64,000 bases of DNA from JBJTUH01 sp044346175 (GCA_044346175.1 JBIIZQ010000001.1:186001-250000), one strand, 5' to 3'. Positions 1 to 10,500 are shown, counted from the first letter of the stretch. Notes: generated by a model from the letters alone, not told the origin. Numbers and translations are program-made.

Positions 1-428
1 AACATTTGCGTCTTCGTGCCGACTTTGAAAACTTCCGTAAGCGTCGTCAGCAAGAACTCGATGCGGCAAGAAAGTATGATGGTCAGTACATGTTATTAAA
101 CTTACTGGGAGCTTTGGATAACTACCAGCGTGCCATGAGCTACATGCGGGAAGATTCCGACCCCAAAACACTTTTCCAAACCCTTCAAATGCTCTCCCAA
201 GGACTCCTTCAAGCCCTTGAGCAATCTGGCGTGTCACGCATCCAAACCCTGAATCAACCTTTCAATGCTCAAGAACATGAGGCTGTAGGCACTGTACCCT
301 CGCAAGAGGTATCACCTGATACCGTCGTACAAGAAACCTTAGCTGGCTATAAACTTGCGGATAAACTCATCCGTCCTGCACAGGTGTTGGTGGCTGTAGC
401 CCCTGAAACCGTCAGTAGCGAAGCCTAA
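1..428 (+). CDS. grpE: Nucleotide exchange factor GrpE (5' partial)
   Basis: C-terminal part of GrpE, the nucleotide exchange factor that releases ADP from DnaK in the Hsp70 cycle. The frame is open from base 3, so the true start lies before the window. The first visible residues (LRLRADFENFRKR) match the end of the GrpE coiled-coil dimerisation helix. The four-helix bundle and the beta-domain follow, with the family pattern NQPFNAQEHEAVGTV and the closing LIRPAQVLVA. About 141 codons of the usual 170-200 are present. dnaJ follows on the same strand, giving a classic grpE-dnaJ chaperone order. dnaK is not in view. Identification is secure; only the N-terminus is missing. Confidence 0.95.
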   Translation, partial: HLRLRADFENFRKRRQQELDAARKYDGQYMLLNLLGALDNYQRAMSYMREDSDPKTLFQTLQMLSQGLLQALEQSGVSRIQTLNQPFNAQEHEAVGTVPSQEVSPDTVVQETLAGYKLADKLIRPAQVLVAVAPETVSSEA

Positions 429-450
429 GCCACATACTGTTCCGCTTATT

Positions 451-476
451 GAGAACTCGGCTTATGTCGAGTACTC
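451..476 (+). promoter_or_regulatory. Intergenic hairpin 1 between grpE and dnaJ
   Basis: GAGAACTCG (451-459) and CGAGTACTC (468-476) form a 9-bp stem with one A.A mismatch and an 8-nt loop. No T-run follows, so it is more likely an mRNA processing or stability element than a full terminator. It sits 24 nt after the grpE stop. Confidence 0.45.
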
Positions 477-486
477 ATCTCAAAAA

Positions 487-511
487 GTGCCAGAACTTCG
501 GTTGCTGGCAC
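487..511 (+). promoter_or_regulatory. Intergenic hairpin 2 with cUUCGg tetraloop
   Basis: GTGCCAGAAC (487-496), TTCG (497-500), then GTT-G-CTGGCAC (501-511) fold into a 10-bp stem with one bulged G, closed by a C(UUCG)G tetraloop, an exceptionally stable RNA loop. It lies about 50 nt upstream of the dnaJ start. No poly-T follows. It may act as an attenuator or stability element that sets the DnaJ to GrpE ratio. Confidence 0.55.
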
Positions 512-563
512 ATTGACTTCCTTTACCGTTTGATTGACTGTCATAAGGACATCATGCTCTACA

Positions 564-1802
564 ATGCAAAGTTCTCAAGATTTTTATCAGGTTCTCGGTG
601 TTGACCGTGCCGCCTCTCAAGATGAAATTAAAAAAGCGTTTCGCCAAAAAGCCAAACAATATCACCCTGATATGAACAAAGCCCCTGATGCAGAGGTAAA
701 GTTTAAGGCATTAGGAGAAGCCTACGACGTACTTGGCAATGCTGATAAACGTCGGATGTACGACCAATACGGACACGCCGCCTTCCAGCAACAAGCCCAA
801 GGGGGTGGGGGTGGCTATGGCGGTGGCTACGAACAATGGGATTGGATGGATAACTTTGGGGATTTGTCTGATATTTTTTCCGCCTTTTTTGGTGCGGATA
901 TGGGGGGGCGGCGTGGAGGGCAACGTGGCACTCGTGGTGGACGACGCTCCAAAGCACGTCGTGGGGATGACCTACAAACAGCCGTAAACCTTACCTTTAA
1001 GGAAGCCATTTTTGGTGTTGAAAAAACAATTACCATCCACCATGCTGTCACTTGTGGGGACTGTAACGGCTCGGGTGCCTCCAAAGAAAGCGGGGGCCCC
1101 GTCTCTTGTCATCATTGTGGTGGTACAGGGCAATTGCAACAAACCGCACAAACCATGCTCGGTTACTTTACTCAGATTGTTCCTTGTCATCATTGTCATG
1201 GGACTGGTGAACTCATTAGCGACCCTTGTAAAACCTGCCATGGCTCTGGGCAAGTAGAACAAGAGAAAGAACTTAAACTCACGATTCCCCCAGGCGTTGA
1301 CCACGGCTTACGTCTTAGAATGCTCAATGAAGGTAATGCTGGGGTGCATGGCGGGCCTGCAGGTGATTTATATGTCCTGTTACAGGTAGAGGCTGACCCC
1401 CTCTTTACTCGTGACGGTGACACCCTTTACAGTACGGTGCCTGTGACTTACAGTCAACTTGCCTTAGGGGCGACCCTTCAAATAGAAGGGCTAGAAGGAC
1501 CTATCTCCTTAGAAATACCTGCTGGCACCCCTATTGGGCATCAGTTCAGACTCAAAAACCAAGGGATTCCAAAGCTCCGAAATAATAAACAACGGGGTGA
1601 CCATATGGTGACTGTGGAAGTTAGTGTCCCTAAGAAACTTTCAGGTACGCATAAAAAGCTTCTACAAGCACTCAATCAGCTTCAAAATCATGAGGCTGAG
1701 GGTAAGCCTACTCCTCATATTGCTGAATTACTCGGGATTCAGGGTGCTGCACAAAAAGATGGACTATGGGATAAAGTCTCACAGTTTTTTGGTGAGCATT
1801 AA
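564..1802 (+). CDS. dnaJ: Chaperone protein DnaJ (type I Hsp40)
   Basis: Type I DnaJ co-chaperone that delivers unfolded clients to DnaK and stimulates its ATPase. From the ATG at 564 the protein has 412 residues. It shows a J domain with the HPD triad at residues 34-36, a Gly-rich linker (GGGGGYGGGY, then GGRRGGQRGTRGGRR), and four zinc-binding repeats CGDCNGSG, CHHCGGTG, CHHCHGTG and CKTCHGSG. Two beta-sandwich client-binding domains and a C-terminal dimerisation region follow. It is somewhat longer than the usual 375 residues because of the Gly/Arg linker and tail. An in-frame TTG at 534 is possible, but the ATG fits the family N-terminus better and has AAGGA at 545-549 upstream. It probably belongs to one transcription unit with grpE. 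Confidence 0.97.
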   Translation: MQSSQDFYQVLGVDRAASQDEIKKAFRQKAKQYHPDMNKAPDAEVKFKALGEAYDVLGNADKRRMYDQYGHAAFQQQAQGGGGGYGGGYEQWDWMDNFGDLSDIFSAFFGADMGGRRGGQRGTRGGRRSKARRGDDLQTAVNLTFKEAIFGVEKTITIHHAVTCGDCNGSGASKESGGPVSCHHCGGTGQLQQTAQTMLGYFTQIVPCHHCHGTGELISDPCKTCHGSGQVEQEKELKLTIPPGVDHGLRLRMLNEGNAGVHGGPAGDLYVLLQVEADPLFTRDGDTLYSTVPVTYSQLALGATLQIEGLEGPISLEIPAGTPIGHQFRLKNQGIPKLRNNKQRGDHMVTVEVSVPKKLSGTHKKLLQALNQLQNHEAEGKPTPHIAELLGIQGAAQKDGLWDKVSQFFGEH

Positions 1803-1820
1803 GCACTTAACAAATATCAC

Positions 1821-1866
1821 AAAGGTCGTGTGGACATTATAAGGTCTTCACACGACCTTTGTTTTG
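1821..1866 (+). terminator. Rho-independent terminator after dnaJ
   Basis: Perfect 12-bp inverted repeat AAAGGTCGTGTG (1821-1832) / CACACGACCTTT (1849-1860) with a 16-nt loop, followed by GTTTTG. It ends the grpE-dnaJ unit. The symmetric A/T flanks could also stop transcription of the convergent minus-strand gene ending at 1998. Confidence 0.8.
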
Positions 1867-1997
1867 CATTGATAGTGCCAGAGGGTAGTACTGTAAGCTT
1901 ATTCAATCGTGTTCTTTGGTCTACGTACTATCTCGCTTATGGCCCACTTATGGCCCGCTTATGGTAGCCTTAAAGTGCTAAAAATGTCTGTAAAACC

Positions 1998-4307
1998 TTA
2001 ATACCAAGGCATGGGCTTATATTGGAAGATATGCACTTGCTCAAGCACCGCATCCGATAAGGGCGTGAGCTTTGTTGTGTGCGGTGTTGCTTCAGAGGTG
2101 GCTTGTGAGGCAGGGCTTAAATCGGTTTGCAGCCAACGCATACCACCATCTTGATAGAGACTTGCCGTAGGGGTTAGCCCAAGGGTCATGCTTACCCAAA
2201 ACGGTCTTCGTGGTATGGCCATGGTTTGAATAAGCTGCCACTGTCGCCGTTGGTAATGAGGCCAAGAGAAATATTCGGCATCGGACAGTGCGAGCCATAT
2301 TGATTGAGGTTGAGCTTGAGATTGAGACGCAGTAAAGGGTTGTTTGGGGCGTTGCAGTGCTGAATTGGTAGGCAAAGTATCATTTTGTGATGATAAGACC
2401 AATGCCCCTTGTGGTTGGGCTTTGTACTGTAGCCAAGCTTCCTCCGTGAGCATTTCATGTAGGCGGGGAAGGTTGTGAATCGGTGTCTGGGCAAGCCAAA
2501 TCATGCTGAGGTCTTTTTGGTAGGGTAAAACCATCCAGACTGAAGTACCTTGTCTTGAAGGCGAGACTAAAGGGTTTTGACTTGTTTGCCAAGTGGGTGT
2601 ATCGCCATAGCGTCCTAAAATAGGAATGATGGCCCATGCCATGAGGAGCCAAAAACTTAAACACCAACAAATGAGACCCTTGAGCCACTGCCGACGGGAG
2701 ACCTCTTGTTGTAAAAGCCATAAAAAGCTTCCGCCCAACAACATCCAGACACAGACACCGTAAAGAGGCAACTTCCAAAATGCTGCGGTATCAAGGACTT
2801 GGAACATCGTGACAAGGGTACTAGGTAGTGCCAAGGTGTGTAACCAAGCTTCAAGCTCGTGGACACCTGGTTGCATGACGGCGGGGAGTCCTTGAGCAAT
2901 CGCCATCAGACCAACTAATGCTCCGATAACGAGGCCAAAGGGAAAGACACGATGCACCCAAAATAGGAGGTCTTTTCGGTGGTCCTGTGGGGCGGTAAGC
3001 ACCCAGTCTTCCAAAAGGGCGACAAGGCGAGGTAGTAAAATGGGTACCCAGAGTGCCACGCTAGGATAAAGCCCTGTGAACCCTTCTGTGAGGGTTGAGA
3101 CATGACTAGACTGAACTGGCGAAGCCATCCAGAGGAAACTCATAAACACCAGTAATAGAAGTAGCCACATGGGTGGATGACTTGCAAAGTCCTGTTGTAG
3201 AAGCCACATGCCAGGACGTTGACGGGTTTGACGTACCCCCCCCAAGGAAAAACCTCCCTGCTTTTCAATCATATCCAATAGCACAATAAACACGAACCCT
3301 GTCCAAGGGAAGGGGTCACGTAGGGTACTCATCAACCAAGCACCTAGGAGCTTCAAAGTGGCGATAGGATTTAGCCATAGCTGGTCAAGTGCAAGAAGAT
3401 GCCGTGACCATTCCAGTGTTTGTAACCACCACGCTTGTAAAGATAACCACCCTAGCGTAATACATACCGCAAACGTACACGTAAGCCAAAACAAGGTACG
3501 CATGAGGGCGGTTTGTGCCATCAGAGGATGCCAGCCATAGAGAAACTGCATTTGAGCAAGAAGATATGCCAGGCCAAGGGTTAAACCCCAACCTCCTGCT
3601 ACCCAAGTTTGAAGGACGATAAGGACGCTGACGCTAAAGGGGATAATATGCTTAAGAATAGTATGTTCTAAGTGGTACTGCCATAGTAGGAGAGAGGAAG
3701 TCCCTGAAATCCTTACAGGAGGGCGCCGACGTTGCTCGTCTCGGAGTGATTCTCCCCAACTTAACAGGACATGCCAAAGGAGCATGGTACACCCTAGCCA
3801 TACAAATTGTCCTGTGGGTTGAAACCATTCAAGCCACACCGCCTGAAGGGAAAAGAAACACCCTATTACCCACCAGCTGACCCCGTGAAACATCGAGGGG
3901 CTTGCTTGTTTACCGCCTAAAGTGATGACTGTACGACTCTGCCAAGCCATGAGAAGCCCGATACTGATACATAGCCCAATGATGTGGGTAAGTTGTGCCA
4001 TCATAAGGGGTGTTGTACGACCAAAAACCCATGAAATTAAAGGCGTTGACTGTATTAAGGAGGCGAGCTGCACATGCTTTAAAAACCATGCTGCGGTACC
4101 TTCCTTTAACACCGCAAAACCGCAAGAAGCCCAAGCACCCCATGCTATTATCAACCCTAGCCCAATCAGGGTAAGGACTAAGCCCCATCCGAATTGACTC
4201 TGTATACTTTGTATGAAAGCAGGCACATGTCTGCTAAATTGAGCGGGTGAAACGGGGTGTTTAAGAGGTGGCATCGTAGCGGGTAGATGGCTTTTCTGTC
4301 GTGGCAT
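1998..4307 (-). CDS. Large polytopic membrane protein, unknown function
   Basis: A 769-residue protein not matched to a named family. Most of its length is hydrophobic and Trp/Leu-rich, with roughly a dozen predicted membrane spans. The first is near residues 40-60 (GWGLVLTLIGLGLIIAWGAW), and clusters continue to about residue 590. The last ~170 residues are hydrophilic and probably lie outside the membrane. The N-terminus is basic and Pro-rich. The gene starts 18 nt after the hemN stop and is probably cotranscribed with it. No Walker, transporter signature or catalytic motif was recognised. A transporter, a polymer-export component or a membrane enzyme are all possible; I assign no function. 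Confidence 0.75.
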   Translation of the reverse strand: MPRQKSHLPATMPPLKHPVSPAQFSRHVPAFIQSIQSQFGWGLVLTLIGLGLIIAWGAWASCGFAVLKEGTAAWFLKHVQLASLIQSTPLISWVFGRTTPLMMAQLTHIIGLCISIGLLMAWQSRTVITLGGKQASPSMFHGVSWWVIGCFFSLQAVWLEWFQPTGQFVWLGCTMLLWHVLLSWGESLRDEQRRRPPVRISGTSSLLLWQYHLEHTILKHIIPFSVSVLIVLQTWVAGGWGLTLGLAYLLAQMQFLYGWHPLMAQTALMRTLFWLTCTFAVCITLGWLSLQAWWLQTLEWSRHLLALDQLWLNPIATLKLLGAWLMSTLRDPFPWTGFVFIVLLDMIEKQGGFSLGGVRQTRQRPGMWLLQQDFASHPPMWLLLLLVFMSFLWMASPVQSSHVSTLTEGFTGLYPSVALWVPILLPRLVALLEDWVLTAPQDHRKDLLFWVHRVFPFGLVIGALVGLMAIAQGLPAVMQPGVHELEAWLHTLALPSTLVTMFQVLDTAAFWKLPLYGVCVWMLLGGSFLWLLQQEVSRRQWLKGLICWCLSFWLLMAWAIIPILGRYGDTPTWQTSQNPLVSPSRQGTSVWMVLPYQKDLSMIWLAQTPIHNLPRLHEMLTEEAWLQYKAQPQGALVLSSQNDTLPTNSALQRPKQPFTASQSQAQPQSIWLALSDAEYFSWPHYQRRQWQLIQTMAIPRRPFWVSMTLGLTPTASLYQDGGMRWLQTDLSPASQATSEATPHTTKLTPLSDAVLEQVHIFQYKPMPWY

Positions 4308-4325
4308 CCCAAAGGGTGTTTGGGG

Positions 4326-5870
4326 TTACAAAGTACGTGAGAACACAGAACGGCCATAACGTTGTATGGCTTGGCTTTGTTGCTGTTTGAGGTAGGCATC
4401 AAAGGGCATGGCGATGTTGCGACTAAAAATGCGTCCCAAAGGCGTAAGACGCATGGTATCATGGTGCCACTCTAGGAGTCCATCATCCACAGGGGCTGTA
4501 CGTAACCATGTGAATGCTTCTGAAAAATGGCTCTGACTGTCTAAGTCAAAGAGTTTATCGACCAAAGACCAAGACAGTTGTCCTTCACACAAGAGTTGAC
4601 TTATCACAAAGCGTCTTAATTGGTCTTCAGGAGAAAGTACCAAGCCACGCATCACAGGCAGTGATTCAGGGTCATGAGCGGGACGTGCCATAGCCTGATA
4701 GTAACTAGAAAGCTTTTTGACATTTTGATAGTAAGTATGGCTACTGGCCCCTATGGCACTTACCCCAAAAGAGAACATATCGAAAAGAGGGTCTTCCCAG
4801 TGGGTTACTTCGGAGGTCATGGTATGTGGTTTAACCGTATAGCCCATAAAATTACGGTGGAGTCGTCCTTGATAGAGGGCTTGGGTAAGCGGGTCGGACG
4901 TTTTGGCGAAATGGTCCATCCCGATATATTCATAGCCAGCGTTGAGAAAATGAAGTAACCCTTGACGGAAAATGTTGAATTTTTCCTCTCCTTTGGGAAG
5001 GGTGTCGGTGTTCATTTTGTTTTGATGAGGGCTTAACCAAGGGACATACGCAAAGTTGTAGAGTGCTAAGCGGTCAGGCTTAAACGCTTGGGTTACAACT
5101 TCTAATGTCTGTTCAAAACTGCTGAGTGTTTGGTGAGGAAGCCCGTAAATCAGGTCGATATTCACCCCATGTTGAAAGCCAAGCTCACGTGCAATATCAA
5201 TAAGTGCTTGGGTTTGTGCGACGGGCTGTATGCGGTTAATACTGTGTTGAACGTCTGTTTGAATATCCTGTACCCCCATACTAACACGGGTAAAACCTAA
5301 GGCTTTGAGGGTATACATATGTTCGGGGGTTGTCACACGAGGGTCTACCTCAAGGGCAATCTCTGCATCGGGTAGTAATACAAAACGACTGGTGAGTTTT
5401 GCATGCAGACGTGTTAACTGCTCAGGGGTGAGATATGTGGGTGTACCACCTCCCAAGTGAAGTTGTCCGACACGAGGAGGCATGTCGCCCAAGGCATCTG
5501 CGACACGGTCAATTTCTATCATTAAGTGCCTGAGATAGGTTTCGGCATGCTCACGTTGAGGGGTAATAATTACGTTGCAACTACAAAAGCTACACCGAGA
5601 CTCACAAAAAGGCAAATGAACGTAAACAGACACAGGCTTTTCTTGATAAGTGAGGTCGGTACTGCGCCGCTCTTTTAACTGCTGTAGTGTTTCTTGGTAT
5701 GCCTTGCTCTGGTAGCCTTCATGCCATGTGGGGGCGGTAGGGTAACTGGTGTAGCGTGGGCCTGCTGTGTTATAGCGTTGGAGTAATTCAAAGGGTACGG
5801 TAAGGGATTGTGCGATAGGTTCTAAGGCGGAAAAAGAAGGTTTTAAAACGGCATCGGACGAGAAGGACAT
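4326..5870 (-). CDS. hemN: Oxygen-independent coproporphyrinogen III oxidase HemN
   Basis: Radical-SAM enzyme that decarboxylates coproporphyrinogen III to protoporphyrinogen IX in heme synthesis without oxygen. The [4Fe-4S] cysteines are visible in FCESRCSFCSC (Cys89, Cys93, Cys96, plus Cys98, the extra Cys of true HemN). The upstream RYNTAGPRYTSYPTAP block, which contains the HemN substrate-end signature, separates it from the HemW/YggW paralogue. GGGTP (SAM binding) and a C-terminal HemN domain follow. At 514 residues it is longer than the ~457 of E. coli HemN because of an N-terminal extension of about 30 residues. It lies between panE and a polytopic membrane protein on the same strand. 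Its presence suggests that heme can be made under low oxygen. Confidence 0.94.
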   Translation of the reverse strand: MSFSSDAVLKPSFSALEPIAQSLTVPFELLQRYNTAGPRYTSYPTAPTWHEGYQSKAYQETLQQLKERRSTDLTYQEKPVSVYVHLPFCESRCSFCSCNVIITPQREHAETYLRHLMIEIDRVADALGDMPPRVGQLHLGGGTPTYLTPEQLTRLHAKLTSRFVLLPDAEIALEVDPRVTTPEHMYTLKALGFTRVSMGVQDIQTDVQHSINRIQPVAQTQALIDIARELGFQHGVNIDLIYGLPHQTLSSFEQTLEVVTQAFKPDRLALYNFAYVPWLSPHQNKMNTDTLPKGEEKFNIFRQGLLHFLNAGYEYIGMDHFAKTSDPLTQALYQGRLHRNFMGYTVKPHTMTSEVTHWEDPLFDMFSFGVSAIGASSHTYYQNVKKLSSYYQAMARPAHDPESLPVMRGLVLSPEDQLRRFVISQLLCEGQLSWSLVDKLFDLDSQSHFSEAFTWLRTAPVDDGLLEWHHDTMRLTPLGRIFSRNIAMPFDAYLKQQQSQAIQRYGRSVFSRTL

Positions 5871-5960
5871 AAGCGTGAAGGCTTTTCAAATAAGCTAAAG
5901 GACGGAGCAGTAAAGGACGGAAGGGGGTGATGATATCGAGGGGCGTTCGTTGTAAGCGTG

Positions 5961-7106
5961 TTAGCCTCGAGTGAGACGTGATTGCATGAGTACGCTTAGC
6001 ATAGCAAGGGTACGTTTCAGGGTGGGGCAAGGTACACCTAATTGGGTGCCAAGTGCGGCGACAGAGGCAACAATGTTGCCCACTTCAAGGGGCTTACGTT
6101 GCAGGGCATCTTGTAACATGGAGCTTTTATGGTCAGCGATGGTTTCCAAAACACGGGCATGAATTTCAGTAACATCTAGCATATGAATATCTTCACCAGC
6201 GGCGAAGCCAATGGCTTTGGCTTCGCACCCAAGTTCATGGAGCCATTCAGCAAGTTCAGGTACTCTTAACATTTCACCGTAAGTCGCTTCAGTTAATACA
6301 CTCGTAGGTGCAAGTGAAAGGTTAATGAGAATTTTCCGCCATACCTCTTGGCGTATATCGTTGAGTGCCTTGACGTATAGCCCAGTTCCCTCAAACAAAT
6401 CAGCCACAGCTTGTAAACGAAGGGATACGCCTAAACGGACATCGGCTTCCCCAAGGAAGAGGCGTGCGTCATTTAAGACATGCACGTTGCCAGGCTTGGT
6501 GACTTCTGCTGGCACATGAATGACGGCTCCTAGCGTTTGTGAAGGGGGGAGTTGGTGTGCAATGGCACCCGTATCATCCACACCTAAAACATGTTGGAGT
6601 GGTTGACCTTCATGCGTTTTTAACGACTTACCATGTAAGTACCAGTAACTTAGACCATTCATGACGGGTACAATCACCGTACCTGCATGGCAGAGTGGTG
6701 CAAGTGCTTCAGCCACCTGCTGTAAGGCATACCCCTTTACTGTGATAAAAATGAGGTCTTGCGGGGGCAGTTCAGCCATAGTATGGACGACATGTACTTT
6801 TGTGTGAAGCGGTAGTGGCAGCCCCTGCATGGTACCTGTGATGGTTAAGCCTTCAGTTGCCATATGATGGCCATGAGGTCCTCGTGCCACAAGCGTAAGT
6901 TTGGGCAAGGTTGCTTGAGCATCTGCTTTATGTGCTTCATGTTCTGGCGTAGCCTCGGCGTATTGAGAGAGTTTATGTTGGAGTAGTCCGCCAAGGAAAG
7001 ACCCCACGGCACCGGCACCTACAATCGCAATACGTTTAAAACGAAACCAAGAGGGTAGACCCTGCCCATGAGGTATGGAGGCTTCAGGTATTGAGCATGG
7101 CATCAT
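5961..7106 (-). CDS. panE: Ketopantoate reductase family protein (PanE/ApbA)
   Basis: Predicted NADPH-dependent 2-dehydropantoate 2-reductase of pantothenate (coenzyme A) synthesis. The dinucleotide-binding motif GAGAVGSFLGG lies near residue 31. The ApbA C-terminal helical domain shows the block EVWRKILINLSLAPTSVL, including the conserved Lys and Asn. Length (381) is above the usual 300-340, with an extra N-terminal lead of about 25 residues. The start carries two adjacent ATG codons. The gene is first in a minus-strand row with hemN 90 nt downstream. Paralogues in this fold reduce other 2-oxoacids, so the substrate is inferred from family only. Confidence 0.85.
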   Translation of the reverse strand: MMPCSIPEASIPHGQGLPSWFRFKRIAIVGAGAVGSFLGGLLQHKLSQYAEATPEHEAHKADAQATLPKLTLVARGPHGHHMATEGLTITGTMQGLPLPLHTKVHVVHTMAELPPQDLIFITVKGYALQQVAEALAPLCHAGTVIVPVMNGLSYWYLHGKSLKTHEGQPLQHVLGVDDTGAIAHQLPPSQTLGAVIHVPAEVTKPGNVHVLNDARLFLGEADVRLGVSLRLQAVADLFEGTGLYVKALNDIRQEVWRKILINLSLAPTSVLTEATYGEMLRVPELAEWLHELGCEAKAIGFAAGEDIHMLDVTEIHARVLETIADHKSSMLQDALQRKPLEVGNIVASVAALGTQLGVPCPTLKRTLAMLSVLMQSRLTRG

Positions 7107-7532
7107 GGTGCATGACCTCTTTTCTGTAGGTTAAAAACTTAGGCAATATTTTAGAGCAAGGATATACCTTGATGGGATAAGGTTTTGCGGTATTTTGCTA
7201 AGGCAATTCATTCTAAAAGTTTAACATTAAAAAGCTTTTCTTAAAAAGGGCAAACGAAGGAGACCCCGCCACTGCGTGCGGGGTGATGGTGGGTGGGTGG
7301 TGTTGCGTCGTGATGTCCCTGATGCCGAAAGTCAGAATCCATAGCGTATTATCAAGCATGGGCGAGGGCTAAATAGCGAGGGGGTATGTTACGGTTTCGT
7401 TATATTCCTTGAGGGTTTTATGAGTCGTACTAGCTTCTAAACATGAAAGTTTTGTATACTCTTACTAAAGTGGTAACTCACACAACGAGTGGTTCCAGTA
7501 GGCGGTTTAAAATCGTAAGTGTCTCTTTACTC
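7107..7532. other. Divergent intergenic region panE / dnaG
   Basis: About 425 bases with no convincing gene. It holds the upstream regions of two divergent genes and one copy of the dispersed REP-like repeat (7259-7346). An in-frame extension of dnaG to an ATG at 7443 covers the last part but lacks a ribosome binding site. Confidence 0.6.
7259..7346 (+). repeat. REP-like intergenic repeat, copy A
   Basis: Starts GGAGACCCCGCCACTGCGTG and runs to CCGAAAGTCAGAATCCATAG. ACCCCGC (7263-7269) pairs with GCGGGGT as a perfect 7-bp stem. The same arrangement recurs near 60319 (same strand), 48618 (same strand), and 19133 and 36850 (opposite strand). Confidence 0.7.
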
Positions 7533-10500
7533 ATGATGTTTGCATCTTTTCCTTCAACATCCCATGAAGCCTCTCACGCAGTAGGTACTTCGGGTCATGG
7601 CTTACAAGCAGTCCCCTTTGAAGTGGCTTTGGAACGTGTCAAAAGTAGTTTGAACCTCTTAGAGGTTGTAGGACGTAAGGTTGCCTTAAAAAAGCATGGA
7701 CGTAACTATCTGGGCTTATGTCCTTTCCATCAGGAAAAAACGCCTTCCTTCAATGTCAGTGAAACAAAGGGGATGTTTAAGTGCTTTGGATGTGGCGCAG
7801 GGGGCGATGCCCTCAAGTTTTTAATGGAGACTGAGCAACTCAGCTTCCCTGAACTCATTGAGCAAGAAGCCAAAGCTCTTGGCTTAGTCATTGTACGGGA
7901 TGCTCAAGCCTCACGAGAAGCCAAAGCACGCCGTACTGAGGAAGACCGTTTACTTGAGCTGTTGCAAACCATCCAACACTATTACCAACAATGGCTCCTT
8001 ACGCCTGCTACAGGTCAAGAAACCCAACGTTACTTACAACAAGAACGTCTGTTTCCTGAAGCCATTTGGCGACGGTTTGGCCTTGGTCTTGCTCTGCAAG
8101 CTTGGGAGAATCTTTACCCCACCTTGGAAAAGCACTTGAAAACCCAAGTGACCAATGCTACAGAGTATCAAGCCCAAAAAACACACCTTTTTGAAGACCT
8201 TCAACATCTTGGGTTTCTGGTGTCTCGTCCTGACAACAAGGGGCATTATGACCGTTTTCGACATCGACTGATGATACCTATCCACAACGCCAAAGGACAG
8301 GTTGTCGCTTTTGGGGGTCGGGTACTGCACGCTCAGGACACCCCTAAGTACATGAACAGTCCTGAACATATCTTGTATCAAAAGAGCGATACACTCTATG
8401 CACTCCACTTGGCTAAAAAAGCGATTCATGAGACCCAAGAAGCTTGTATCGTTGAAGGCTACTTTGATGTGATGCGACTCCACCAGTTTGGTTGGCATCA
8501 TACCGTGGCGACCTGTGGCACGGCATTTACGGAAGGACATTTAAGAATTCTCCAGCAGCAAGGGGTCAAACGAATCTACTTAGCCTTTGACAGTGACAAA
8601 GCAGGGCAGAAAGCAACGTTAAGTGCACTATCCTTGCTAGCCGAAACCTCTATCGATGTATGGGTATTACAGTACCCTGAAAAAGATGCCGATGCTTGGC
8701 TAGCACCCTACCAAGACCATCCTACACAGGCACAAAGTATGCTTGCACAATGGAAAACACAAGCACTGAGTCCTACGATGTTTCGATGCCAGCAAGCTTT
8801 AAAGCACTTTCTTCATGAACAGTTAAATCACCCGCCAGACGACACATCCGAGCGTCTCAACGCTTGGCTTTCAGGAACATGGCAACCTGTATTGAGTATG
8901 TCGAATGTCATGACTTTGGGAAGACTACTTATCCCACTCATGGCAAGTTGTTCTCCTATTGAAAGTGCTTTACTTGCCAAACAATACGCCCCTCTTTTGG
9001 GGGTTACGCCCGAGGTTTTTCAGCAAGAACTCTCTTTGTATCGTCAACATGCAAAAGTTCAAGGTGCCTCGGAGGAACGAGGTGGGCTTGAACGCACTCA
9101 CACCACGAAAGCCACCTCAAAAAACGCATCGCATAGTCCTCAAAGCGATATGTCTCGTAGAACCTCTCACAGTAGACAGGGGGCTTCCTCCCAGTATTCA
9201 AACCAGTACTCAAAATCTTATTCAGAGACAACACCTGATGCAGATGGTTATTCAGAGGACTATTCAGAGAGCTATTCAAACACAAAGGTGCATCTCTCGG
9301 ATTCAGGTTTTGGAGGGAGTGCTTATGCTTATGAGCCTGCTTTGAGGCATACCATGCGTCAAAGCAAAGATACCAACACACAGCCTATGATGGCGTATCC
9401 AACAAAAGCAAGACCCTACGCTAAAAAGCCTTTGAAAGGCACTCAATTTAAGTCTCCTAGTAAAAAAGGAGGGTTAAAGTCAGACCAGCTCATCATGCAG
9501 GATGAAACTCCCATGGCACCGCCCATCCATGATGCCCTTTCTCGTGAAACCGAGCGTTACAAGACCCTAGAGGTGTATTTGTTTCTCCTGTGGTGGGTTG
9601 TGAGTGGTCAGGCACGCTTGGCGGTATGGCAAGTGGTTCAGGAAACGATTTGGCCTCAACTTGACCCCGATAGTACCTTATACAAATTATGGCATTTGTT
9701 AAACCAATGGTTTGAAAGTGCCATGCTCCAACAAGAACACCTTACCCAGCAAGATTGTCTTGATATTTTAGTCCCTCTTTTAAAGGACAAGCCCGCTCTG
9801 CAACGTCAAACCTTGCACCTCCTCCAACAGATTCCAAAACTCACTTCGAGCCTTCCTTGGATTGACCCTCTTCGAGAACCCCATGGACAGGACCCCGCGC
9901 TCCTTAATCGCTTCTACCATATTCTTATGGAATGGCAACTTGAGTGGAAACGTCTCCAAGTGCGTCATGTCCTTCGAGAGAAAAATAAAGAACTCTATCA
10001 GCTGGAACAGCATACCAACAGTGTGCAAAAGCCTCATCCCCTCCCTGTGCATGACGACGAGGCCTATGCTCTACCTCATACCTTACCTATGGTTGAGACC
10101 CTCTACCAAGGGGATATCCCACTGTATGACGTTCCAAATGATGCTCCAAATGCCTCTCCTGCCTCTATACACACAGAGGCACCAGCGGTCACCCTTCATC
10201 CTACTTTTACGTCTCCCTCACTAGCGAGCAACAATCCTCATCTTTCCCTCACACAGGAACACCCACCCCATCAGGAAACGCCTCATCAGGAAACGATGGT
10301 CTCCTCATCAAACCTTAAAACCAAACCAGCCCCCGCTCAATCTCAAGCACATATTGCCTTACACCAAGATTTTCGTCAGACGCTTAAGGCTTCCGACAGT
10401 TACCGTTTAAAATCGAGCCAAGGGTTTGGCTCCGCTTTAGGTCGTCCGTTGACTTTACCTGTCTCTAGCGCATCTGGTATGTCTCCTTCTGGTATTGTTA

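Noticed and set aside
8034..8540. 168-codon minus-strand frame inside dnaG
   Set aside because: It lies entirely within the conserved primase core and has no recognisable motif.
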